This document shows positions 43,927 through 54,555 of a stretch of 64,000 nucleotides of DNA, in pieces (position 1 is the stretch's first letter; each line of letters begins with the position of its first letter). The position numbers and the translations under genes were made by a program. This stretch comes from Oscarella lobularis (Eukaryota > Porifera > Homoscleromorpha > Homosclerophorida > Oscarellidae), in assembly GCF_947507565.1 (NCBI RefSeq), contig NC_089187.1:1364001-1428000 (forward strand). The letters run 5' to 3'. The notes under the pieces are model-generated. The model saw only the letters and a list, made by a program, of their open reading frames with translations, had not been told where the DNA came from and searched no databases.

Positions 43927-44274
43927 ATGGCTCGGTACGCTCAGGCTGATTTGTCTTTTGAAAGCGTTATTCGCGGTCATCACGTATATAAACGGGTTTG
44001 GGAGCCTTTCATCGGAGAAACTTTACAAGTTAGCAGAGAGGAAGACAACATTCACGATCGTTGGGCTCTAAGTGTGGTATTGAATAGCAACATTGTCGGA
44101 CATGTTCCTCGAGAAATTTCTCGACCTTTCTGGCACTTTCTTTTGCATGACGGAGAAATCAGTTGTGAAGTAACGGGTCCCAGAAGATACGGAAATGGAT
44201 TGGAAGTGCCTTGCAAGTATCGATGTGCAGGACGACGCAAACTAATTACGAAATTGAAACTACTACTACTGTGA
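43927..44274 (+). CDS. HIRAN-domain protein of transposon F
   Basis: A complete 115-residue frame. It reads FESVIRGHHVYKRVWEPFIG, ETLQVSREEDNIHDRWALSV, VLNSNIVGHVPREISRPFWH, then a basic C-terminus (GRRKLITKLKLLLL). The order (VxG..Y...W.P..GE.L...RE..N..D.wAl.V....vGhvPr) is a canonical HIRAN domain filling the whole protein. It lacks the second exon and Cys pair of the HIRAN proteins at 38.5 and 41.4 kb. It starts about 130 bp inside the left terminal repeat and converges on the transposase gene with about a 100-bp gap. Confidence 0.8.
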   Translation: MARYAQADLSFESVIRGHHVYKRVWEPFIGETLQVSREEDNIHDRWALSVVLNSNIVGHVPREISRPFWHFLLHDGEISCEVTGPRRYGNGLEVPCKYRCAGRRKLITKLKLLLL

Positions 44275-44298
44275 ACCCAATCATCGGTTACTCAACAT

Positions 44299-44372
44299 TA
44301 GCACGGACAGCTAGGCTTTGTGACAGTACAATGTTATTAGCACGGACACGCTTTGTGACAGTACAATGCAAT
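44299..44372. repeat. tandem duplication, about 36-bp unit
   Basis: TTAGCACGGACA...CTTTGTGACAGTACAATG occurs twice in a row, the first copy with 6 extra bases (GCTAGG-like). It lies between the convergent genes of transposon F and may mark a terminator/3'UTR zone. Confidence 0.75.
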
Positions 44373-44378
44373 GACGTT

Positions 44379-45951
44379 TCATTCTTTCAGTTCCTGCTCT
44401 TCCGGCTCATTATCGTCGTCTGAGCTCTCAAAAGGGTCCTCTTCGTCGTCTGTATATTCGTCTGAGCTGTTGCAGGTGTAGCTGAATTTGTAGTCGTTAA
44501 GTCCTTCAATGTGAATATCACCGTCATCTGACCCGTTTACCGGCAAGGCAATTCCAACCTTCCTAAAGCTACGAATAATCATTTCTTTGTTAACAGCGAC
44601 TTCTTGCCAGGCCTCGCCAATCCATTTCGTAAGCAATATTCTTCTGGCACTAGCGGTAATTTTCCCTTCAACGTATAGTTGCAAATTTTCTTTCATGTGT
44701 GTAGTAGCAAGGCGATCGACAATGGCCTTGAACGGCTTGTTGACGGAAACGTCAATAGGTTGAACGAGAGACGTGCAGCCACCTAATAATTATTTCTAGA
44801 TATCATCTCGGCTAGCTAAATGGTACCTGGCACGTATGTTATTTCAGTGCTTCACTCGTCTGCTAATATTTTCTTAATTGTGTCTGTTTTCTGTGCTTTG
44901 TGTACGTCAATGACTAGGTGCATAGGGCCTTCACAAATAGGATTCCAGCACTGACGAATCTAGATCTTCATAATGCCTTCATCGCACCAGGCATTCGGCT
45001 GAAAGGCAATAGCAACTCTGCTGTCGTACTGAAATCTCTCCTGAATAGAGATACGCTTTCCTATGATTGAATTATGCAGTTTCAGAAGAGAAAAATCTTT
45101 CTAGAAATCTTACCAAGCCCTCGAAATATCACTAAAGGCTTAACACGTGGAACTCCGTCAGCAAAAATGGTAAGCTGAACCACTAGTGCACTGGCGCTTT
45201 TCCCATCCGGATTGTCCGCCGCGAACCCACACTGTGCAATCACCGGTGTCAGCGTAGGTTTCTCCGTCACAGAACGAGAAAGACATCGGCGTTTGATCCA
45301 TATTAGCAATGCTTTTCTCGGTCCATCTGCCAAGTGAACCGATTTGAGGTTCCATCAAGGACTTGCTTCTGATAGATCGATGGAACTCGTGAAGGACCGC
45401 CTTCTTATCGCTTGGCTGTTTTTGACTGGTATTTGTAGAACGCCTTTGACTGATGCGATAACGTTTTTTAAAGCCGGTAAACCAGCCATCAGAAAATTGA
45501 AATACGGCACCAGGAGAAATATCTTCTAGAATCTCTTTTGAACGAAGCCTAAACCACCAACCTTTGACCTAAGGAAGAACGAAATGTACCGGTATTTTAT
45601 ATTGCAGTCGAAGGAAGAACAAACTTTCAAGCCTTTTTTTCTTAGGTCTTTGTAGTCAGCGTACAATCTTTCTTCCACATCCGGGTGCTTTGGAGCTCGC
45701 GTGAATTTTTCTCGTTTGCTGCTTTTTCGGCTTTCCTGGATCTTTGTCTCGCTGAGAATCCATCGCTTGACTGTGCGACTGTTTAATCCGAACCGCTTGC
45801 ACGTCTGATAAAGGTTTCCACCTTCATCTCGATAATATTTGACGACTGACAGCTTTTCCTCTTTGGTGTAACTCTTTCTTCTTTGCTTTGATAGCTGAGA
45901 AGCAGCACTGTTTGCAACCAGAGACATGCCTGACGAGAATCGAAGTAGCAA
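44379..45951 (-). pseudogene. pogo-like transposase of transposon F
   Basis: HTH at the start (RRKSYTKEEKLSVVKYYRDE, GGNLYQTCKRFGLNSRTVKR). The core shows IANMDQTPMSFSF (first D), TYADTGDCTVWVRGGQSG, LTIFADGVPRVKPLVIFRGL, HLVIDVHKAQKTDTIKKIL (second D) and QPIDVSVNKPFK (third D). The C-terminal segment is TASARRILLTKWIGEAWQEV and an acidic tail to 44379. Several segments are in different frames, with stops near 44,965 and 44,870, so this copy is broken, although its terminal repeats are still perfect. Confidence 0.75.
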
Positions 45952-46167
45952 GAGAGGATCGATACGGGGACAAGCGAATGCGAGGCTGCTAGGCCGCTAA
46001 CTAAGCAAATGAGCGGAGCATCAGGTGCAACGGCGAAGCAGATTCCCAGAAACGGACGCGAAACCAGGCCGGTTCAATTTCAAAGTCCTAAGGGCGCTTA
46101 ACAAAGAACAGAGATCACAAAGAAAACTGTAGGCGCTTAACAAGACCGGGGGCGCTTAACATAGAAG

Positions 46168-46192
46168 GGCGCCTAACAACCAGCGTCTACGG
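46168..46192. repeat. right terminal inverted repeat of transposon F
   Basis: GGCGCCTAACAACCAGCG to CTACGG, then TA at 46193-46194. Confidence 0.92.
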
Positions 46193-46359
46193 TACAAACG
46201 GTAAGCCTTTAACATGTCCCTTTCTTCGGAGCGTGGTTATTCGCAGAAACGAACACGCACACTCGCGCTATAGCTTACGTCATTCTTTCATTTTATGCAC
46301 TGCTCGCATTTTATAGAATTTGTTCAAAAAAATACGCGTATAAGATTTTTTTTCACTGT

Positions 46360-46712
46360 GTCGCCGTGCACCGTGGAACAGTGTCACTGTGCAGTGTCAC
46401 ATAGGCACAGTGTAACGATGACACTGCGTCACCGCATTCCAGTGCCACTCTAACACTGTGCTACTGTGACACTGTGACAGTGTGACACAGTGCCACCGTG
46501 TCCCAAGTGTGACGGTGATCTGTGACACTGTGACACTGTGACACTGGGACACTGGCACTGTGTCAGTGTGCTAGGTGACATTGTGATACTGTGACACTGT
46601 GGCAGTGTGACAGTGACACAGTGTCCCAAGTGTCACTGTGTCACTGCGATCTGTGCCCCTGTGACACTGTGACACTGTGACACCGTGACACCGTGACACC
46701 GTGTCCCAAGTG
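46360..46712. repeat. GTGACACTGT-type satellite (left arm)
   Basis: Dense tandem and higher-order repeats of CACTGTGACACTGTGACA with GTGTCCCAAGTGTCACTG interruptions. The orientation of the GTGACAC unit is opposite to that of the related arrays at 53130-53296 and 57357-57545. Confidence 0.9.
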
Positions 46713-46830
46713 TCCACTGAAGTTTGAGCCAATCATTTACGCTTTTTGCTTTACTTCGTCATAAACAAGCACCTCAATGAACTCAACATGGCAAACGCGT
46801 GGATTCCATTTGCGTAGATTTCAACGGCAA

Positions 46831-46853
46831 TCTAGCTAGCTAGCTAGCTAGCT
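46831..46853. repeat. (CTAG)n microsatellite
   Basis: Five to six tandem CTAG units in a non-coding stretch just right of the satellite. Confidence 0.85.
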
Positions 46854-46979
46854 CCTCTAGCTTCGAAGCCTTTTCGACAGTTGGCCTGGATGGATGCTGT
46901 CTTTCAGACGCTCTGGCTCTCTAGGCCGTTTAAACTGCATTTTGACTACAAGAAAATAAAGTATTTTAGTTAGCAAAAT

Positions 46980-49900
46980 CATCTATAATTATACTTACCT
47001 GCTTTACAAATTTGCGGCCAAACCGCATGCGCTTTACCCTTCAATTTCGTCTTTTTTGTCTTTTTTGGCTGATCCCTTCCATTGACAGTTGGTCTTTCTT
47101 CTTCAATATCACTACCTGTAACGGCAAAAAGATGATGCCAGTGAAAACCGTTTGTCAGAGCTCAGTTCACCAGTAGACGTACCTCCGAATATTGTGTCGG
47201 TGTCGCTTTCCGGAGCAACCTCTTTACCAATGTGCCTTTCCTTCACTGGCTGTCTGCAAAGTGGCTGTTCTTCATCCATATCGCAACCTGCAGCGAAACA
47301 CATGCAAAGGTAGAATCAGTGACTTCGTTTGTTTGTCAGAGCGCCAGTTGAGTACACGTACCTGTTTCAAGAGCATTCCGCGCAACTGAAGCGGCAACTG
47401 AAGCTGCAACTGAACCGGCAACTTGATCTACTACTATTAGACGCAAAGATATCAAACGGTTAGTATTGGGAGGCATGCTAGCAAATCGTTCTACTCTAGG
47501 AAACAATTATACCGTTTTCAGCAGGAGGATTAACAGAATGAATTCCTGAAAAGAGCCCTTCACTTTCTTGCGGGCTTGCTTCTACGTGCAACATATATAA
47601 AAAATTAATATGATCGCGCAAGGTGTAAGCGTTCTTTATGTACAAAGCACCTTGGCTGCTATCACGGGTGTCGCTTTCTTCCTCTATTTAAATCCTTGTC
47701 GCAGCCCAAAACTACAGCTAGAAGGTATAAATGCTGGCTCATAAGTTATATAGAGTCCAGGAATTATGGAAACCTTTCTTCAGACATTCACCAACGTCGG
47801 AAGCAAAAGAACTCATAAATATATGCGGCTGGCGGCTTCTCTTTGACTCCTTTTTTGCCAATACACCAGAAATCTTGCAGGTTCTGTTTTTCCCAAAGAT
47901 GAGCGTTGCTTCAAGATGCGTTTAATTGTTGTTATTGAAGTTGCGGGGGATGGATCCACTTCCGCTTTGTCTAAGACGTCTTGAAACTTCTCAAAGTGGA
48001 CAGCAATGGAGTCTTTGCTGCGATCGCCAGAGCTACTTCTGACGAAGCATGCAAACTCTTTCACCTAATTTAGGCAAATGAAGTAGAAATGTATTCATTA
48101 GAACAACTTACCATCGCACTGCTTAATTTGAGCTTATGGTATCGGTCAGCACAGAGCTCTTGCCTTGCAGCGCCTCTATCTCTGACAACAAAGAGATGAA
48201 CGTATCTGAGACAATTTGTTTGTCTTCTCCCAAGTCAAACGCGATCTGAATAAATAAAAAATTTGTTTTCATTGCAAAGCTCATAATGATAGGTGTATCA
48301 CCTCGCCAGCAAACCAAAGTAGGTCAGCATAGGCCTGGCGACATCTATCCATGACTGTGGGCAAGTATCTTTTCACCGATGGAAGTGCTTGCGCAGCACA
48401 AACAGATCCATACAAGATAAACCTAGTTTTTATGCCTACGTATTTATAGATCCAAATTTCGGCAGTTATTATTCTAACCTTTCTCCCAAAGAAATAAAAT
48501 ACGGCAGAGCACATGCCGTTTCAGATAGTGGTTCTTGCAGATTTTCTAATGCAAGAGTTTGCTCCACAGATAAGTCATCTATGACTTTGGAAGAAAGGAA
48601 GGATCACCCATCGAGACAGAAGTCTAAAGTTATTTATTTATGATTATTGTTTACAAAAGCGTAAACCTCGTTTACCTCTGATCATCTCCAATTTCCATAT
48701 TGGTTGTTATCATGAAGGAGCACTTTGGAGTTTGATCACCACGTTCGAATGTCGACTGCGTAGCCTGGTTGAAGACGTTTACGACAGACTTCTCAACTTC
48801 TGAACACTCTTGGGATCCTCCAGGGCAAAACCCAATGTTGTTTCACTTGCCTCTGCCACAAGATTCGTTGCGGACAAACCGTTGTAAAATGCATCCTAAA
48901 TGAAACGTCGCACTATAGTGAGCTAAAACGATGAAAAACTCATCTTACGAGTAACCCTATGCAGCTGAGAGCTACTCTGGCAAGGGTCGTTTTTCCTGAC
49001 GAGACGACGCCGTGTAACAAAATGACTGGCGCGCTTTTTCGCTTTTTGCCAACAATGCTTGAATGCATCATCAGTGCGGCTCCAGCTAATACCAAATAAA
49101 ACATTCCTAAACATGAAAACGAGTAAAATTTGAGAAATATAAAGTAAAGGCAAATCTCAGAACCTTTAAGGCGAGGAAACGATTTCCTTCAACTCTTTCA
49201 TTTTGGGAATGCCTTCAGCCACAGTGCTGATGGTCGGTCTCGAGGGCAAAAGGCCGGTGTCCTTTGTACTTCTTAGATAAACGGAAATTTCTTCTTTTTC
49301 GGCCAAAGTCCCATCGTCGTGAAAAATTGCCTAAAAATATTACTGCTCACAGAAATACTGATGGATAAAGCATTTAATCACCTTTTCGCTAATGACCCAG
49401 TACCATTTTTCGCCGATTATCTGCCTTCCGATAACGTTGGTTGGATACCGTAGTTTCACAAATTTTCGTTTTACATTAATTTTCGTACAACGTGGAGTGT
49501 ACGAAAATAAAGCTGTACCAAAAGGAAAAAATATGTGTAATATATGTCGTAAAAGGAGGAGTGTACGAAAATAAAGCTGTACAAAATATTACAAAACGAA
49601 ATATTTCAAGGCGAAAATTTGTGAAACTACGGTAGATGTTTTTCGCCGCGTGACTGCCATACTTTTCCTGTCGCTTTTGAAAGTACTCCAGAAGCTCGGT
49701 GGATGACAGGCAGCAGCAAAGAATGTCATCGTCAACGAGCGCTGGATTGATCGCGTCGACAAGTAGTTCCTTTGAAAACAAAGATTTGCGATCGACAAAA
49801 CATTGCCTGTGAGACAAGAAAAACGCAATACAAAAGATTGATTCTGACATCTAAGTTTTCTGCTAAACTTGCTTTATTTTTCCGCTAGAGCCCATCGTCA

Positions 49901-50360
49901 CCTCGAGCATGTATCCCTGCTCGAGGCCATCGATTTGTTCCCGGGAACAAACCCATGTATTCTGTAGAAAAAATTTCTTTTCTGCACGAATTTTCCGTTT
50001 TCGCCGGTCCGGACGCCTAGGCAGACATCGCTTTCGACAATTTCTGATTCTGAGAGCAAATGAGGATTTGTTCGCTGCATTATCGACAGCATGCCAAACC
50101 TTCGAAAGTTGCTTTCGCATCCAAGCGTGACGTAATGTTGAAGAAGAAGGCAGTAATGACCAACGAAATGAACAAAAGCAAGAAACGGACATGCGCACAA
50201 ACCTCGAAAAAAGCCCGTGGAGATAGAAGCGGGCATGTGCAGAGAGATCAAAAAAGCACGTGGAGTTAGCTACTGATATTAACAGAAGATGTCTAACCTG
50301 CATTTTCACGGCAATACGTGTGATCATCCTAAAGCGCATTGTGTTACCACAAAAGCACAT
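46980..50360 (-). CDS. P-loop NTPase of an uncharacterised invertebrate family (multi-exon)
   Basis: Minus-strand exons ending in consensus donors and acceptors. The core exon (49095-48950) reads LAGAALMMHSSIVGKKRKSA, PVILLHGVVSSGKTTLARVA with Walker A GVVSSGKTT. The next exon (48895-48680) reads DAFYNGLSATNLVAEASETT, LGFALEDP and, after a frame change, NVFNQATQSTFERGDQTPKC, SFMITTNMEIGDD, the expected Walker B/sensor region of this family. Flanking exons include ISVYLRSTKDTGLLPSRPTI (49330-49180), SLFSKELLVDAINPALVDDD (49810-49610), LPSVKRYLPTVMDRCRQAYA (48420-48300), SDTFISLLSEIEALQGKSSV and two acidic/basic tail exons (47303-47170, 47115-46985). Likely an ATPase; function unknown. The frame change makes its integrity uncertain. 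It sits in the same satellite-bounded unit as a MULE gene. Confidence 0.5.
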
Positions 50361-50589
50361 TGTGTTACCACTGAGTTTTACCTACATTCATTATTCTAGA
50401 CTTACTGCTATCAAATTGCCTAGCATATCTGCATCTGCCACTCTTTTTTCATCTGACCACGGTGCGCTTCAAAATGTGAGTTGTACGAGTTTTGCGCTTT
50501 CGTCCCAATTACTTTGTCACTCTGACAAACTTGTGTGCTTACCGCTCCGCTATCCTCTTTCTGGGACTAACTGAAGGAGGGCTGACAGA

Positions 50590-52974
50590 CGAAAACGATT
50601 CTTTCGAAGTTTTTTTGTCGTACTGTATACGAATTTCCACTTCTTTCAGCTGCGCAATCACACCTCTTGAACCCTCAGCTAAAAGAGTACAATTGCTGAC
50701 ACTGTCGCTGATGGAAGCGGACAAACGTTGTATTTACCGTGAATCAATTTGTGATGACAAAAGTTTTTACAGTCACCCTCATCGCTGCTATCACTTTCTG
50801 GGCATTCATCGTATTTTACGACGGAATCGCCGACCCGCCATACACCTTCCGAATGTCTCTAAAGTCAAGTAAAATTTAGTCTTCTAGGAGAAGAATGTCA
50901 CAGATGTTCTAAATAGGTACCTCAATTGCGCTGTCAGGAATTCCCAATGCTTGCAAATGACGATGGCGATCCTTCTTCGTCTTCGGCGTCTCTTAGCCAA
51001 GGTGCTCTTTGCGAATGGTGTCTGCTGTTTCATCTTTTTCAAAACGCAAAAGAGTCTCCAAAAGGTGGTCTACTCGTCGGCAGACTTTCCCACCAAATAG
51101 GTCATTTTCAATTTGCTGTGAAAGCTGCAAGGTTTTTCAATAACACGATTTGCACAAAAACAAAAATTTGTTACCTCTCCACAAGCATATTTGTGTCGAC
51201 GTCCGAATGATGAAAATTTCTATACGCTGTGGCCCATTTTTCTACACATTATACATCCTTATTGTCGGTTCTTTCTCTCTCCATAGTGACAAAAAGCCGT
51301 TAATTTTTTTTCCAATTCGACTTTGGACTTAGTGTAAAGAAGACAGTGCAGACAATGGTACAGTCGCTGCCTGTATACTTGGTCTTTGACGCGACAGACT
51401 AGGTTGTCTTTGAAAGGTCTAAAAATTCAAGCGATTAGACCATGCACTACTGATCTTTTATGAGCCAAATCAACCGGTCGATGTGCCATTGGCAAAGTAG
51501 ATGACATACATTTTTGCCATATACACAAACAATAGACTGTGCTTAGGCTTTATCTACACACACTGAAATACGAATAAATTTAATTGCTAAAAATTCCTAT
51601 ACCGTCGTCCGTCATGACTATAGTTATGGTCGTGTCAGAAGAGGCTCCACTGACAGCCTTGAAAAACTTTGTAAAACAAATGCTGGTCTCACGACTACTA
51701 ATGCACCATGCAACGGTTTTATAGTGTCATTCACAGCGTAACTTAACAAACGTGTGAAACGTTCACCTTGCCCCCAATCATCGCATATTATCATGGTTAT
51801 CAGTTTGTAGTCGTGTGCATTGGTGCCGTGGGTGCTGTCAACACATACGATCCGCGAAGCGTACTGACGATAGAGCTGTCTTTGATGTTGAGACTGGATC
51901 ACAAGAAAAAATGCCTGTTCCTCCATTCCAAGATCCACTGTCCCAACACGTTTGTATGAGAGAATACAATTGTGTTGTTGGTTCTGTAACCTCTGCACCA
52001 AAATATCGACCGATTTAGCATCGTCGGAATGATATCCAGTTTGCAGCGACGGAGTAGCTTTCTCAATGTTTTTGACGTCTTGCTTGTTTAGGAAATCTCG
52101 TCGGCTCACGATAGAAAGGTCTGACGCTTTGTCAACCTTTTCAACCAGTCGCTTGTTTGCATCTGCGTTTGCTAATTTAATTAATTAGAAATCGCAAATT
52201 ATGTAAATCAACCTGAAACAATCACGCTTTTTGGTATTCCTACAATTAGCTTCTTTCTGACGTCTTCCTTGACTGATTGGGGCAGGGGGAGAAATCTGTC
52301 TTCGCTTGATGAAGGCGCATGATTGGTATGAAGAGGAATATACGTAGCGTTAACTGTGCCGTCGTCTTTAACTTAAGTACGGTAGTAATTCGGCTAGCGC
52401 AAGGTGCGTCAAGTTTGCGACTTTTCATGCTTTTCCTTTCTCCTTCCGGCTTGGGCTCTAATTTTGCGTCACCATCTCGGCAGCAAACAAAGTAAAAAGT
52501 CGAAACTGTATACAGTTTGTAAATGCCGGTATTTGATTCTAGACCTATATACGTGCACGAACTGACCGCTTTCTCTCTTGCAAACGCCACTTTGCCGAAC
52601 ATAAGCCGAGTGCAATTCACTTTCTGTTTCTTCTTTCCACTCAAGAAAATGCGGCCGCGATGAAATCGACTTTTCTATAAGGCCTATTGTGAAACCGGGG
52701 AGGCAAAACCCGATGTAATAATATAAGCGATCAGCGTGTAGGGACCTGCGTGTACTTCATGAAACTTCTCCAGATGACGAACGAAAAGTCCTGCTCTGTA
52801 CATCTTTTTGTTGCATCCCTTCACAGGGCATTCGTAGCGACCTTCTTTTGCCAGGCATTCGCTGTGTTTCGATCTGGCGTGTCTCTGCAAAGCTGCTTTA
52901 GAGCCGTACACCTTTCCACACCCTTCAAACAAACACGAAGACGCATCCGTTTCGCTTTTGCTTGAAGACGACAT
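50590..52974 (-). pseudogene. Mutator-like (MULE) transposase with C2H2 fingers
   Basis: Exon 1 (52974-52700) has two C2H2-type fingers: CLFEGCGKVYGSKAALQRHA, RSKH and YECPVKGCNKKMYRAGLFVR, HLEKFH. Exon 2 (52644-52205, one frame change) holds the N-terminal domain (CTYIGLESNTGIYKLYTVST, SSEDRFLPLPQSVKEDVRKK). Exon 3 (52180-51624) holds the MULE core: VSRRDFLNKQDVKNIEKATP, VIQSQHQRQLYRQYASRIVC, VDSTHGTNAHDYKLITMIIC, with the first catalytic D in CVDSTHGTN. The frame is then lost; later minus-strand segments (NDLFGGKVCRRVDHLLETLL near 51100, GVWRVGDSVVKYDECPESDS near 50830) look like its C-terminal part. Dead copy. Confidence 0.6.
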
Positions 52975-53129
52975 GACTGATCAGAAGGCGTCTAACGTGC
53001 GCTAGCGTTTTCTGCACCAAAGAAGAGAGACTCAAAGAAGCCATCGAGAACGCCTAAATATTGAGGCCTGTTACATGTCCCACCTAAGGCAACTTGAGAA
53101 AATCGAGCGGTAGCGTCAGAGTAGTTCCG

Positions 53130-53296
53130 TGGCACATTGCAGTGTCACACAGCGTCACACAGCGTCACAGCGTCACAGTGGCACAATGTCACAGTGGCAC
53201 GGCGTCACAGTGGCACGGCGTCACAGTGGCACGGCGTCACCGTGGCACGGCGTCACAGTGGCAAAATGTCACAGTGGCACGGCGTCACAGTCACAG
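53130..53296. repeat. GTCACAGTGGCACGGC satellite (right arm, first part)
   Basis: Tandem units of about 16 bp, GTCACAGTGGCACGGC with variants GCAAAATGTCACAG and CGTGGCACGGCGTC. It continues after the P-type transposon at 57357, in the same orientation. Confidence 0.9.
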
Positions 53297-53347
53297 CACG
53301 GATAATAAAATAGAGGGATTAGAAACGCCAGTGCGCTAGTGGGTTAG

Positions 53348-54412
53348 ATGCGCGACACGGTCACGTGCCAGCAATTCCCGGACGTCTATGAGAATATGAC
53401 CGCCAGTGCTTTGGCCAGTGTTGGCGCAGACATCCGCGCTGCCTCAGACATGATAGTAGACGTTCTAAATGACTCGTCGTTCGCTTCGTCGTCAGAGCGT
53501 AGCCGCAATTGTCGTAAACAAGCCGCCGCTGTCCTGGAAAAGCTATCGACGCCGAAATTCATTCAGGTCAAGAGAAATTTTGATAAGGATCTCTTCCAAG
53601 TTTTCAGAAAATGCTGTGTTGCTTCTGTGAGATCGCATGGAGCTAGAGAGATTAGCAGAGAGAAGCTGTGGAGGGAATTTCACTAAGTCTGCCTCACGAC
53701 TGCCAAGCAGATTTGGGGCTTATTTCTGTCTTCAATGGATGCCAGACTTGATTGCCTTATTCAGCAATTCGTTAATAAGAAAATGTACGAGTAGATCATC
53801 TTATCAGTCGCGTCGGAATCTGTTTCTCACGACAGCCCTCGAACGACGGCATCGGCTAACTTAACGAAAGAAGAAGAATCCGCTATTCGTTACGCTGCAG
53901 GCTACGTTCCATTCTCACTTGTCAAACGACACCAGCGAAATGCAGCTGAAAAATCGTCGATCTTTGTTGAGTGCTTGAGTCAGATGGCAGTCACAGGATG
54001 CGAGCCGTCTTTTCTTAGCTACACAACAGAATGGATTAGAACAGTCAATAGAGGCGGTCTTTTCGAAATCAGCGACGACGCTTATCTTCTTTTTCGCGAA
54101 ATCGAATTATCGACGAGACACAGTTTCGAATCATTATTGAAGGCGAGTTCAAAGGAGGCTCACCAGGCAAAGATGCTTATCAATAGGACGTCGTCTGACG
54201 CGGCAATTGTGCGGTATTGGAAGAAATTTTCCGCAGATATTGATGAGACGGCGGCCACTGAACTGTTAAAAGAAATAATTGATCAATGGCTGAAAATACG
54301 AGGCTTTTCGCTAGCCGGTCATTGGGTGGAACTGTATAAATCTTCCGTGAAAAGCGCCTCTTCCGCAAGTAGAAAGTCACTGAGAAAAACTTTAGATCCT
54401 GCGAGAAAGTGA
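53348..54412 (+). pseudogene. second gene of transposon G (widespread uncharacterised family)
   Basis: The frame opens at 53348 (MRDTVTCQQFPDVYENMTAS). It includes RNFDKDLFQVFRKCCVAS, then EEESAIRYAAGYVPFSLVKR, CLSQMAVTGCEPSFLSYTTE, WIRTVNRGGLFEISDDAYLL, FREIELSTRH and LLKEIIDQWLKIRGFSLAGH, ending at 54412 with a basic tail. The IRYAAGYV...W...VNRGGLF...IRGFSxA pattern is one I know from many uncharacterised cnidarian and other invertebrate proteins. Two in-frame stops (near 53685 and 53790), each one base from a lysine codon, suggest decay, unless an unusual intron removes them. No biochemical role is known to me. Confidence 0.55.
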
Positions 54413-54555
54413 AAATAAATAATATTTGTTTATTGATATTCCTTAGCCAGATTTCTACGGGGGCGCTTGGGCATGGGGGTGCTGTCGTCAACTGCTACCG
54501 ACGACCTCCTACTTCTTTTGCAGTTCCCTCTGACTGGATCAAGTGCAGCAGATGC

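Larger units (their letters stand above)
43799..46192. mobile_element. transposon F: pogo-like, TA-flanked, with HIRAN gene
   Basis: The perfect inverted repeat starts CCGTAGACGCTGGTTGTTAG at 43799 and its complement ends at 46192, at least 25 bp. TA flanks at 43797-43798 and 46193-46194. Subterminal motifs GGGCGCTTAA occur repeatedly inside both ends (about 43855-43882 and 46089-46172), like transposase-binding sites. Size is 2394 bp. A HIRAN gene on plus (43927-44274) converges on a pogo-like transposase on minus (45951-44379), the same convergent plan as transposons A and B although the transposase is of a different group. Confidence 0.9.

Noticed and set aside
46360..46712. CRISPR-like array
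   Set aside because: Units are contiguous simple repeats without unique spacers, and the sequence is eukaryotic.
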